From Beta vulgaris subsp. vulgaris (taxonomy: Eukaryota; Streptophyta; Magnoliopsida; Caryophyllales; Amaranthaceae), in contig NC_079205.1 in assembly GCF_026745355.1 (NCBI RefSeq), positions 33,052,950 through 33,116,949 on the forward strand: 64,000 bases of DNA, written 5' to 3'. How positions within the stretch are numbered: the first letter of the stretch is position 1; the number at the start of each line of letters is the position of its first letter. This document shows, one piece after another, positions 35,501 through 47,500 of this stretch. Made by a program: the position numbers and the translations under genes. The notes below the pieces were generated by a model. It did not search any database, was not told where the DNA came from, and was given only the letters and a program-made list of their open reading frames with translations.

Positions 35501-38500
35501 ATAGTTTACGTGCTAATTTTTAGCAGCATGCTTTGGAACATTGTCTGATTGTTCTATACTAAATGATGATGCAGTGTTGTGTTTGCTTAAAAGATGCATC
35601 AATTGCTTGTATTGATCAGCCGTAAGAGAGTTATTGTCATCATTGACAGACTTGTATTTATCAGTATAGTCAGGAGAAAAATCATCATCATCATCACAAG
35701 TTTGAATCATATTTGTAGCGTTTTTCTCTTTATTCCATGTGGATGGAAAACCGTGCAATTTATAACATCTGTCTACTCCATGACTAGAAGTGTTGCAATA
35801 TTCACAAAACCATGTAGTAGACTTCTTGTTTCCAAAGAATGACTTCTTATTACTTCCAGAATAAGCACCAGGTGGAGCTTTGTAAGACTGAGAACTAGAA
35901 GAGCTAGATGACTTGAACCTACTTTGGAACCTTTCTCTATCAAAAGCAAGAGCAAGAGACTCTTGTGACATAGAACTGGTGTTTTCCTTCTGTTTTTCTT
36001 CTTGCATACAAATTATGTATGTTGTAGTGATAGTAGGCAAAGGCTCCATCATAAGAACATTAGTTCTCACCATACAAAAATCATCATTCAATTTCATCAG
36101 AAACTTCATCAATCTTTTGCTTTGCTGGGACTTCAATAACTTTTGAGTTATATCACAAGAACAGTTTGTGCAACTACAAACAAGTATAGAATCAATGCTA
36201 TCCCATTTCATCCCATATAACTTTGATCTTGGTGAAAAACACAGAGAGAGGTTTATTCTTCTCTTGACGCAACTCATATAAGGACTCCTCCAAAGAGAAC
36301 TGTTGCGAAGCAGAAGTATGACCATACCTCTCTTCAAGATCTTTCCAAAGATCTTTTGCAATTTTACAAAACCACACACTCTTTGCAATATTCTTGTCAA
36401 GAGAAAACAACAACCAGCCTAACAGTAAATCATTACATCTCAGCCAGGCTTTGTATGTCTCAGCAGTACTTTCAGGACATTTCAACGATCCATCAATAAA
36501 ACCTATCTTATTTCGTGAAGATAAAGCTAGCATAATCAATCTTTTCCAGTCATTGTAGCCGTTTCCATCAAACAATTCATAAACAAGTTTTGTGTTGCTA
36601 TTATCAGCAGATGAATGTAGTATAAACTACCAAAAACAGCAGTAGGATCGACAGCAGGAGTAGTCATTTTGAAATTTAGACTCAAGACATACAAATTCAA
36701 TCAATAATAGATTTCAGATGAAACCTCAAGAAAACTCGATCAATTTCCGAATAAAATCTCAATTGATCTTACTTCCAGATGAAGCAGAACAAGAATTTCA
36801 GCAAATTCTTCAAGAAAATTAACTGCCAGATGAAGTTAAACAAGAATTCAATAATGAATTCAGAAAACTCAGAGAATAACTCAATTTCAACTTTAAGAAA
36901 TTGCAATGAATTAGAAGAAATTAGAAGATATTACCAGAAAAAAATTTCGCGGAATTTTACGCACATAATCGCACAATTAAGTCTGATACCATGTTAATTG
37001 ATCAAATGTGATCAAATATATGAACAATTGTCAATGACAAAAGAGAAGAACAAAGTATCTTATTGAGAGCAAATGAAGTTTATAATCTGAGAGAAAACTT
37101 CTATCATTATAAGAATGTAATAGAATGAATTGTATTAACTACAATAGGAGAGAGAGAGAGCTATATATATATATACAAACTAGGAGATAGGATGCCAGCA
37201 AGGCACTGTACAATCAACAAACTGAACACGTGACTAAGCTTAGCTCATTTATCTTCAATAAACTGTGTTTACTTGCTACATAAGTGATTTGTTCCCACCT
37301 TTTCCATGAAGTACAAATTTGCTGAATGGAAGATCACTAGAATATGGGCTATTATGAACCAAAGAAAATCTATGTGCTCCAATGTTTCTCGTTTATACAT
37401 GCATTTGCTGTCAATGCTTGATAATCTTAAGAACTAAAGCCAATCTGTTTTGACTTTAAAGTAGTTGTGTTTTGGTTTCTGTTTCATTGTTGAACCTGCC
37501 TGGCCACCTCTTCTTACAAAAAGGTTCGGTTGCAAACGTGTCTGTCTATTCTTCAGTAGCACTTACTTTCTCTATTTACAGGCCATACTGCTTCTGGGGT
37601 TTCAAGTGGAAGAGGCAGATAAGGTAATCCCCTTAACTATTCTATGATTACAGTGAGCTTTACTGTAACGTCTGCTTCTTTATTTCTTCTGGGTGGCAAG
37701 TGAAGCAAGAAATATATGAGTTTATGACTTACATAGTTCCATATAAATTGGGTACTCCAAGATAAAGTCAGAACTCTCTAGCAGTTTTCAGGGAGGTTGA
37801 CAATACCATACCATTATTGCTAAAGCTCCCATAATCCCTCAGGCCTCAGAATATATCACTGCAGTACCCACTAGTACAGTACTAGCAATAAAAGGTAGAA
37901 TCTGTCCTTGGCTCCTGGAAGACATTTAAGTCTAAAATCATTTTAATTATTGACTACTTAAAATTCTCAAGGAATTTTTTGACTTTAATCACCTCATAAA
38001 GTCGACTATTTTCTAAATAACCACCGTATAAACACTTTATTTTAAATAACGACCCCAGATGATTGTTTTTAATTTAAATTGCCACCATTTGACAAATTCC
38101 ATTAAACAAATCGTAATTTTCACACGGGAATATTTCATCTTTTTCACGCAAAATCCGTCAATTGGTGGTACTCTAAAACGAAAAGAGTCATATCAGGTGG
38201 TTATTTTAAAAAAGGTGTTTAAAGGTGGGGGTTTAGAAAAAAGTTGACTTTATAAAGTGGTTAAAATCAATTTCTGAATTATGCTATTAGTATATGTCTA
38301 AGGAGTGAGTATAGTGGCTCCCAGCTTGAACAATACTCTCTCTATCCCCTAATAGTTGTTCAGGTTATGAAAGTAAATTGAGTTAAAAGCAGGGAACATC
38401 ATTTACTATTATCTCACATTTCTTTTACCTTTAACAATGTCCTCTTATAAGTATGACAAATTTGAAGCACTAGTCTATTGTTATAGAAACTTGAGATATA

Positions 38501-41500
38501 TTCTAGGACATGCATAAAAGGAAAGATTGGCAACTATATGTAACAGTAAGCCTAAGTTAGCTTCTGTTATTGATGATTGAAAGTTAAAAATGGAGGCAAC
38601 CTCCAGAAATGAGAGATAGTAGTAGAGGCAACCTCAAACTAATCTCTTAAGCAAACTGTGGAATTGAGAAAGAAATGTATCATATTCACGAATGAAAATA
38701 CAACTCAGGAGCTATCTCTCTATTTATAGAAGAATTAAGAGAAACTAGCTAAGCTAAGGTTCTAACAGATTTTCCCACTAAAACTTCACAGAATTTTACA
38801 ACTAACAGAATTTTAACAACTTTTCCTTAGTTTCAGGGTACTTAACTAATTCTAACTACCTTTACAAGACTATAAATTTCCTCCTATTACACTATAATAG
38901 ATCGGAGGGAATAGCTGTTAAGGTAGCTTTAGCTGTAAATTCCCCGCAGGATTTTCCCTTCATGTGATGCATCACGCATAAGTCTGTTAACCGCATTTCC
39001 CTCATAGAGATCAGACACAGAGATTTTGACCCAGCTCATATTCTTCGCCAAATTACTGCTGCAAAACTGCAGTCAAAGATGATATGTCTTGCTGCCAACC
39101 ACAGAGTATTTGTAGAGGTATCCGCATTCCCATTTCAGACGTATATCGGCACTATTAATGTCTCTGACTCTAAGCGATGAACGCTGGTTCTGCCCTAAAG
39201 TGCCAGATATTGACCAAAAACTTTTAGACCTGATCTGATCAGTAGCCTCAGGATATATGCTGGACTTTGGTTCTACCTTATAGTAAAAACCTTCAGTTTT
39301 CTCTATAAAAATAAGGTACACCTTATTGTCCTGAAAGCTCTAAAGGAATATTATATCCATAAATGCAGTATTGGCAAATTTTAAAAGCATGCGTAAAGGA
39401 ATGCCTAGTTGTATGCATTATCTGTAGAAAAAGAATTTTTCTGCCTAATACCAAAAGATGAATTATGTTCTCATAATTCATTTACAAGCACGTTTTTCCT
39501 GTACTGAAGCCTAAAGGGAGATGTACGCCTAATTATCCTGAATGCCTTACTGCAGATTCAGCAACTTCTGAAGGACTTGGATGGGGAGTTTTTACAGGCA
39601 AGTTAAACTTCTGGCTTGTTTTCCTCTCTTAATCCTCCATCATGAAAAAAAAAACTTTATTTAGATGAAATGGTATAATCTTGGAATAAATATAACAATT
39701 TTAGCAAGTTCTTTTTTTATTTTTATTTTTTATAATATCTGTGTAGCTTCAGCTTGCAACTTGTTCTGCTATCTAAGTTCTTGTTTTTGTAGAAGCTGTC
39801 AGTCAAGTCATAGGCCTTAAGTCGTTGTAATGGTTTTCTTAGGGTTTTTCTGTAGATTAAAGTATTATAAATTTATAATACTGCTTTTGCAGGTTATCTA
39901 CTGCACCGAAGACATGATTACTCGCTCACTTTGGGATGCGGTGAATAGTGGACAGCAGGACTTGGGGAAGTTGAGGGTTAGACTTTAGCTTGAAAACTTA
40001 TTTCTTTTTCATCCTATCTTCCATTCTACTGCTAGAAACATGCTCTTTTGTTTAGTATCTACATAGCATAAGACAACTGGTTTCTAAAATTTGTTGAAAC
40101 CCTTGCAGAACTGGACTCCTTTACTATTCAGCTTTTCCTGTTTTTGCATAACATGCCCAATTTGCCAAGTACTTGTGTTTGTAGGTTTAGGCTTCACTGA
40201 CTTTCTAAACTCCACTAGAAAGGCCGAAACCAATTTCAACTACAGTAGATGCTAAATGTTTATTTGTCCTTGAGCCACACAACCCTGAACTTCCCCCAAG
40301 TTTGAGTCTCTCAATATTTCTCTGAAACTCTCAAGTAAGAACTATAGGCTTACTTCTGAGCGTTCACACTTCACACTCCATTTGAGTTTTCTTAAGTGCT
40401 TCTCAAAAATCTGGAATATACAATCAGTGTTTTGGATTATTCTCACCATACATATTGCCAATCCATTATGTGATTGTGGAATAGTATTATGTTTCAGAAT
40501 GCAATTTCTCTTCTCCTGCACAAGCTCCGACTCTTAAGTCGCATCAGTGATGCTAGACACTGTCCATTAGAGCCTCGCTTCCATTTTATAAGTTTTGTTG
40601 GCGTTAGGATGGCTACACCTATGGCTGACTTACTATACCCTTATTCTATAGCTATTAGCTAGCTGATTTAATAAAAGGAAGATTTTTATTTTACTTATAT
40701 CCCTTTCTCTTATTTATAAACTCTATTTTAGCTAGGATGGCTACGCCTATGGATGATGCAGTGGTTTCTCACCTTGCGCACAATGTTAGTGCGGTCATTC
40801 AAGGAATTATGCCGGAAAAGAAGTCCGATCTGGGTGCTTTTCTAATTCCAATAAAAATGGAAGGTGTTGAATAAAAGAGTGCTTTGGCCGATCTTGGAGC
40901 CGGAGTGAGTTTAATGCCCTTAACTATAGCTCGCAAGCTTAATCATGATTTGGAGTCATGAAGGAGAACTATTCTATTGGCTGATCGCACCATTTGAAGA
41001 CCCATTGGAGAATTGATAGATGTTCCGGTTCAAGTTGGTAGGTTCACCGTTCCTTGTAACTTTGTGGTGATGGACATGGACGAGGATCTTTGCACACCTT
41101 TGATACTAGGGAGGCCGTTCTTAGAGACGGCTAGAATGTTCTTTGATTGTGATACCAACACTCTCACCTTGAGAGTTGGAGATGAGAAAATGGTGTTCGG
41201 GTTCCCAAGGTCCATGAAAAAGCCACTTATGGAAGAAGTTATGAGAGTTTATGTGCTAAATAAAGAGATCAGGAAGATGGAGAGAGCCATGGGTCTTGAA
41301 GACCCTCTCCAAAAGACTTTGTGGGGGTGAGATAGGTAGCGGTACACTAGAAGAAGAGGAATATGAGAACCTCCTAGATGAGTTCGAGGTCTACCACTCA
41401 CCACATGGAAGGTTTGAAGTATTAATGTCGATTTGGAGGAGAGTTCTACGCTTCCTCCTAAGGTAGAGTTAAAACCCCTCCCACAAGGTCGGTTACGGGT

Positions 41501-44500
41501 AGGAGGATGTGTATAGATTATAGAAAGTTAAACAAGTCAACCCGTAAAGACCATTTCCCAATCCTTTTCATTGACCAAATGTTAAAGAGGTTGGTGACTC
41601 ATACACACTTTTGTTTCCTTGATGGGTAATCGGGATTTTTACAACTCCCGATTCACCCACAAAATCAAGAGGAAACAACTTTTACGTGTCCTTATGGCAC
41701 CTTTGCTTATCGAAGCATACCATTTGGATTGTGTAATGCTCCTTCAACGTTCCAAAGATGTACGACATCCATCTTCTCCGACATGCTTGAGTTGGAAATA
41801 GAGGTTATTTATGGATGATTTCTCGGTGTGTGGTTCTTCTTTTGACATATGTATTAATAGTTTGTCTAAAGTGTTTCAAAGATGTCGAAAGATGAACTTA
41901 GTATTGAATTGGGAAAAATGTTATTTCATGGTAGAAGAGGGAATTGTTCTTGGTCATGTGATCTATAGTTGGGGCATTGAGGTTCATCCCGCTAAAGTTG
42001 AGACAATCAAACGTCTTCCACCTCCAACAAATGTTAGGGGTTTAAGGAGTTTTTTTGGCAATGTCGGTTTTTATTGGCGTTTCATTAAAGGTTTTTCACA
42101 AATGGCTAAGCCTTTGATTCAACTTTTAGCAAAAGATGCCCCCTTTGTGTTTACTAATGATTGTGTACAAGCTTTTGATAGGTTGAAAGATGCGCTTGTT
42201 TCGGCCCTAATAATGCAACCACCTAATTAGGAGCTCCCTTTTGAGCTCATGTCTGATGCTTCGGATGTTGCGGTGGGGGCCGTTCTAGGCCAAAGGAAGG
42301 AGAACAAGCTTCATGCAATCTAATACGTAAGCAAGACTTTAGATGATGCACAAAAGAACTACTCCACAACCGAGAAAGATCTATTGGCGGTTTATGCAAC
42401 TCAAAAGTTTCGTCCTTACTTGTTGGGTCGAAAATCACTATATTCACCGACCACTCAGCATTGAAGTATTTAATGTCAAAGAATGAAGCTACGCCAAGGC
42501 TCATCCGTTGGATCCTATTGTTACAAGAGTTCGACATTAAGGATAAAAAGGGTGCGGAGAACTTTGTGGCCGATCACTTGTCTAGGCTTCCGTTAGAATG
42601 CATAGTAGGAGTTGAGCCAAAGATTGATGACTCATTTCCGGAGGCACAACCCACTAACAAGTAGCAAGGGCAAGCAAGGGATCGAACCCGAGGGAGAACC
42701 GGTAGTGAACACAAATTTCGGACTATTAGAGGATGAGTCTCCGTTACAACTAGGATTGAGGGTTGTATTAAACTAGGTCATGCAATTAAATTATAATGAG
42801 AATACAATATGATGAAAATAGGTCTCGAGGATGAGGCTCCAATCTAAGCTCATATGAGATAGCCAATGGAGAACTAGTTAATTGAGGTATGAATGTGATG
42901 AAGTGAACTATATGCTATAACTAGTCACCTTCTCAAGCAAATTAGTACTATGTAGACTAAGCAACCCCTACTCATGGTAATTACTCAATTCAACATGCTT
43001 AAGTACATCAAGTTCACAAAATCTTGACTCAAAGACCTAATCTCTTAGTGAATTCAAGACAAATGAGTCTAGTGAGCTACACATCCGAAATTCACCTCTC
43101 TATTACAATTAGGATAGCTTAGAAGAGTTTCAATGGTGATCAAGCAAAGAGACCCACAATCAAATTACACTAAAACTCAATTTTAACATTCACAATCCCA
43201 TTAACATGCTCCAATCAACTATTCATAGTTACAAAGAGAGGTTTTTATCCCCAAGCCCTAAAATGGGACTACTCACTACTCATGATAAACAACATAGCAT
43301 ACATAGAAACACAAATTACCAACATGCAAGTAGAAATCGAGTAGAGAAATTGGATAAACTAAAGAAACTCAAAACATGCAACTACTTGGATTGAAATCAA
43401 GTACAAAAAGTACAAACTTACTGATTACAAGAAATAACTATCGAGTTTAAACCTTAAAATCCGTAATTGAGATCCTCAAGAGTTCAAGTTGTCACCCTTT
43501 CTCTCTTTTGTTCAACTTTCTATAATCTATACACATCCTCCAACATGTAACCGACCTTGTGGAAGGGGTTTTAACTCTACCTTAGGAGGAGACGTAGAAC
43601 TTTTCTCCAAATCGATGTTAAGTACTTCAAACCTTCCATGTGGTGAGTGGTAGACCTCGGACTCATCTAGGAGGTTCTCATATTCCTCTTCTTTTAGTGT
43701 ACCACTACCTATTTCACCCCACAAAGTCTTTTGGAGAGGGTTTTCAAGCTCTATGGCTCTCTCCATTTTCATGATCTCTTTATCTAGCACATAAACTCTC
43801 ATAACTTCTTCCATAATTGGCTTTTTCATGGACCTTGGGAACCCGAACACCATTTTCTCATCTCCAACTCTCAAGGTGAGAGTGTTGTTATCGCAATCAA
43901 ATAGCATTCTAGCCGTCTCCAAGAACGGCCTCTTTAGTATCAAAGGTGTTAATGGGACGGTCGGCTAATTGAATAGTTCTCCTTGATGACTCCAAAGCAT
44001 GATTAAGCTTGTTAGCTATAGCTAAGGGCAATATACTCACTCCGGATCCAAGATCGACCAAAGCACTCTTTTTTTAACACCTTCCATTTTTACCAGGAAT
44101 TAGAAAAGCACCTAGATCAGACTACTTTTCCGGCATAATTTCTTGAATGATCGCACTAACAATGTGCGGAAGGTGAGAAACCGTTGCATCATCAACTTTA
44201 TCTCTATGAGTCAAGAGATCTTTTAGAAACTTTGCATAGGCCGGCATCTCCTTTATAGCTTACAATAATGGAATGTTGATTTGGATGCCCTTCATGAGTC
44301 CAAGAAATTGAGCAAGTTTATCATTCAATTTTTTCGCTGCAAATTTTTGCGAAAAAGGAATTGGCATGAGATATTGCCGAGTTAGTGCTCCTTTCCCGTT
44401 TTTTTTTTTTTCTTCTTCCTCTTTATTTTTGTCACTCTTTTGTTTTTAATTCTCTCCTTGTTTCTTTTTCTGTTCTTCACTCTTTTTCTCCACAACTACT

Positions 44501-47500
44501 TCACTTTTTCCCTTCTCAACTTCTTTCATAAGCGGACCCTCATATCTCTTACCCGATCTCATGATAACAGCATTCACTCTATCATGATTAGTGGGGTTGC
44601 TACTAGGTTGGCTCGGAAGTGATTGTTGAGATTGTTGTTGTCTAATTTGTTGGGCTAATTCGGCAAGTTCTGTCTCCATCATCTTATTATGAGCTTGCAT
44701 TTGTTGGATGGTGGACACTTGTGCATTGGATTCATGTTCGGTTTTGAATTAGAGACGTTAAAAAAAGAAAAAATGAACGTTGACTATAACCCCTAGCCTT
44801 CCAAGCTAACGATGCGGGTTCGATTCCCGCTACCCGCTCTATTCTGTACTAATTACTGCATCATTGAGTTGAATACGCAATTCAAAAAAATTCTCTCATC
44901 TCACATTTCATACAATCGGATTCTTTTTTCGAAACAAAAAAGAAGTACAAAATGCTAAAAAATCGGAATGAAAAGCGTCCATAGTCTAATGGATAGGACA
45001 TAGGTCTTCTAAACCTTTGGTATAGGTTCCAATCCTATTGGACGCAATTTATTTCCATATATTTTTTTTACATATCAATGTGAATAAGGGTTTTTTTTTT
45101 TTTAATATTCAAAAAAAATTAATCATGAAGGCTTCAAGTGCAGCTTCAAGTGAAGTCTTTTGTGACGGGGAGGATTATACGGGGGTCTTTGTGCTTGGGA
45201 ACCGCCCCCTTGATTGAAACCGGGAGGTGGTCTCGAAGTGGCTTGAAATTGGTTGTTTGGTGGTTGAGTGAATTGGTGGTGGTTTTGGAAGAGTGTTTGC
45301 TGTGTTTGGTAGTAGGGTTGTGGTTGGTGAGATTGTTGGTTTCCTTGCTTCCACCCAAAATTTGGGTGATTTTTCCATCCGGGATTAAAAGTAGGTGCGT
45401 AGGGGTCATTTCGGGCTCCTACCGCGGCTACTTTCTCCATGGCCATGCATTTAGTCGCCATATGATCACAACCTCCACATGTTTCACAAGGTTGTACGAC
45501 ATTTACCGGACTTGATGATGAAGATGATGCCAAGTTGATCTTGTCAATCTTTTTCATCACAACTTCCAAGTAGCAAAGGCAAGCAAGGGATCGAACCCAA
45601 GGGAGAACCGGTAGTGAACACAAATTTCGGACTATTAGAGGATGAGTCTCCGTTACAACTAGGATTGAGGGTTGTATTAAACTAGGTCATGCAATTAAGT
45701 TATAATGAGAATACAATATGATGAAAATAGGTCTTGGAGATGAGGCTCCAATCTAAGCTCATATGAGATAGCCAATGGAGAACTAGTTAATTGAGGTATG
45801 AATGTGATGAAGTGAACTATCTGATATAACTAGTCACCTTCTCAAGCAAATTAGTACTATGTAGACTAAGCAACCCCTACTCTCATGGTAATTACTCAAT
45901 TCAACATGCTTAAGTACATCAAGTTCACAAAATCTTGACTCAAAGACCTAATCTCTTAGTGAATTCAAGACAAATGAGTCTAGTGAGCTACACATCCGAA
46001 ATTCACCTCTCTATTACAATTAGGATAGCTTAGAAGAGTTTCAATGGTGATCAAGCAAAGAGACCCACAATCAAATTACACTAAAACTCAATTTTAACAT
46101 TCACAATCCCATTAACATGTTCCAATCAACTATTCATAGTTACAAAGAGAGGTTTTTATCCCCAAGCCCTAAAATGGGACTACTCACTACTCATGATAAA
46201 CAACATAGCATACATAGAAACACAAATTACCAACATGAAAGTTGAAGTTGTCACCCCTTCTCTCTCTTGTTTCTCCCTCGTTTTTAAAGATGAAAACCAA
46301 AAACTAGAGAAGTAGAATCAGCCCCCCTTTACATTCTCCCCCCTTTTGCTTTTAAACGACACTCAAAATAAAATATTAAATATTACATTCTTCCCCTGAT
46401 GACCTGCATCCCATCCAAAGTTTCTGCCCAAGTTGAGCTGGAGCTCCAATGAGGAGCGATAGCTCCGTGCTTGAAGCAACAAAATCAGCTCCAGCATGGT
46501 GAGAGCACCCCAACCAAAGCCATGAGCCACCTCGGGAACCTGCGAAGCAACACAAACAACACCAAAACACAACGACAAACTACTCTAGGACACCAAAAAG
46601 ACTAAGGTTACAAAATTACGGAAAAAAGAACTAAAACTAACGAAAATGACTCGACCTAAGCTTAAAAGGAGCCTAAAAGACGGGCCTTGAATGAGCACAA
46701 AAGCTCATTCATCAGACATCACTATTGTAACTAATATATGAAGATCACCCATCAAAGCTCAACCATCACTTATGCAACAAATAAGCGGTTGGAACATTTT
46801 TTGTTTGTATAAGGAGATAAATTTTATTGTTTGACAATCATCTTGAAACAAGATTCAAGTGACAATGTTATAACAAATGCAAGGCATTACTAGTTCAATG
46901 GATCAATCTTCCATGCCAATGCAACTTCTAGAGTAAGAACATAATTTCGTTTGTGCAGGAAGAATAGCTTTAACATCGGGCCCTCAGTCACATCGGGCCC
47001 TCAGTCATTTCATTGGCATATCCTATTCTCCCCTCTGCCCTCAAATAAACTTTCTGTTGCATCAATGGATCATGAACTTTACTTCTCAACAATTGCAAAA
47101 CCAGTACTTATGAAGGTTATTTTTCTACAGATTGCAAAATCAGTACCTCGGATATGCTTTCTTTCTGGGCTTAGTGGGGAAGAGATGATGATGTTCATAG
47201 ATTCCTTCGAAGAAACTGGTATTGTACACGCAAAGCTTTAACAGATTATCTAGTCTGCAGCAAGATGTGCAGTTCATGTAATCAGTCTTCTTTCAGTTCA
47301 AAGATGTAGCGAGAAAAGGTTTTCAATCTTAAAGATTATAGCATGGACCAATATCTGCAATAACTTGAAACTGGTTTCGCATAGAGAGTGACTGAGAAGC
47401 TAATGTAAAACATATGATTTAGTTCGTACATGTAAAAGGACTCTTCCTAGTTGTGTACTTGCCCTACAATATCTGGTCTTGTCATGAGAGCAAATAATAA

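Larger units (their letters stand above)
33296..37260 (-). mobile_element. defective Ty1/copia retrotransposon with two LTRs
   Basis: LTRs lie at 33296-33557 and 36992-37260, and the perfect 5-bp duplication AACTG flanks the element (33291-33295 and 37261-37265). On the - strand the initiator-Met type primer site TGGTATCAGA directly follows the right (5') LTR. A polypurine GAGGGGGG directly precedes the left (3') LTR. Order from the right is gag, integrase, then RNase H, with most of RT missing, and the internal region is only 3.4 kb. The LTRs differ at about a dozen positions by eye. It lies in intron 2 of the DUF3783-like gene. Confidence 0.92.
44750..45110 (+). other. plastid DNA insertion in the nucleus (NUPT): trnG-UCC exon 2 to trnR-UCU
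   Basis: Inside the Athila-like gag the sequence changes to the plastid order: 3' end of the trnG-UCC group II intron, trnG exon 2, a spacer and trnR-UCU. In plastid genomes these genes sit side by side before atpA. The insert ends near 45110 without reaching atpA. Its flanks are gag sequence on both sides, so it entered after the retrotransposon. Confidence 0.85.
43509..45623 (-). pseudogene. Athila-like gypsy gag-protease fragment, inverted
   Basis: On the - strand, from the right, it reads a gag with [14 protein letters not shown], a zinc knuckle, and then a Gln/Pro/Asn-rich stretch. Gag C-terminal sequence with [13 protein letters not shown] and [15 protein letters not shown] follows, and then a protease-linked region with [18 protein letters not shown]. 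The last region is an inverted copy of the + strand block near 41110-41540. The gag is interrupted by plastid DNA (44750-45110) and by repeat copy B at its right edge. RT is absent. Confidence 0.82.

Noticed and set aside
44791..45046. Functional nuclear tRNA genes for Gly and Arg
   Set aside because: The Gly part lacks its first exon and both lie in plastid gene order in a nuclear retrotransposon, so this is a plastid insertion.
42661..46270. Copies A and B as LTRs of one retrotransposon
   Set aside because: There is no TG...CA, no primer site after copy B, no purine tract before copy A and no target duplication. Gag coding sequence abuts copy B directly.
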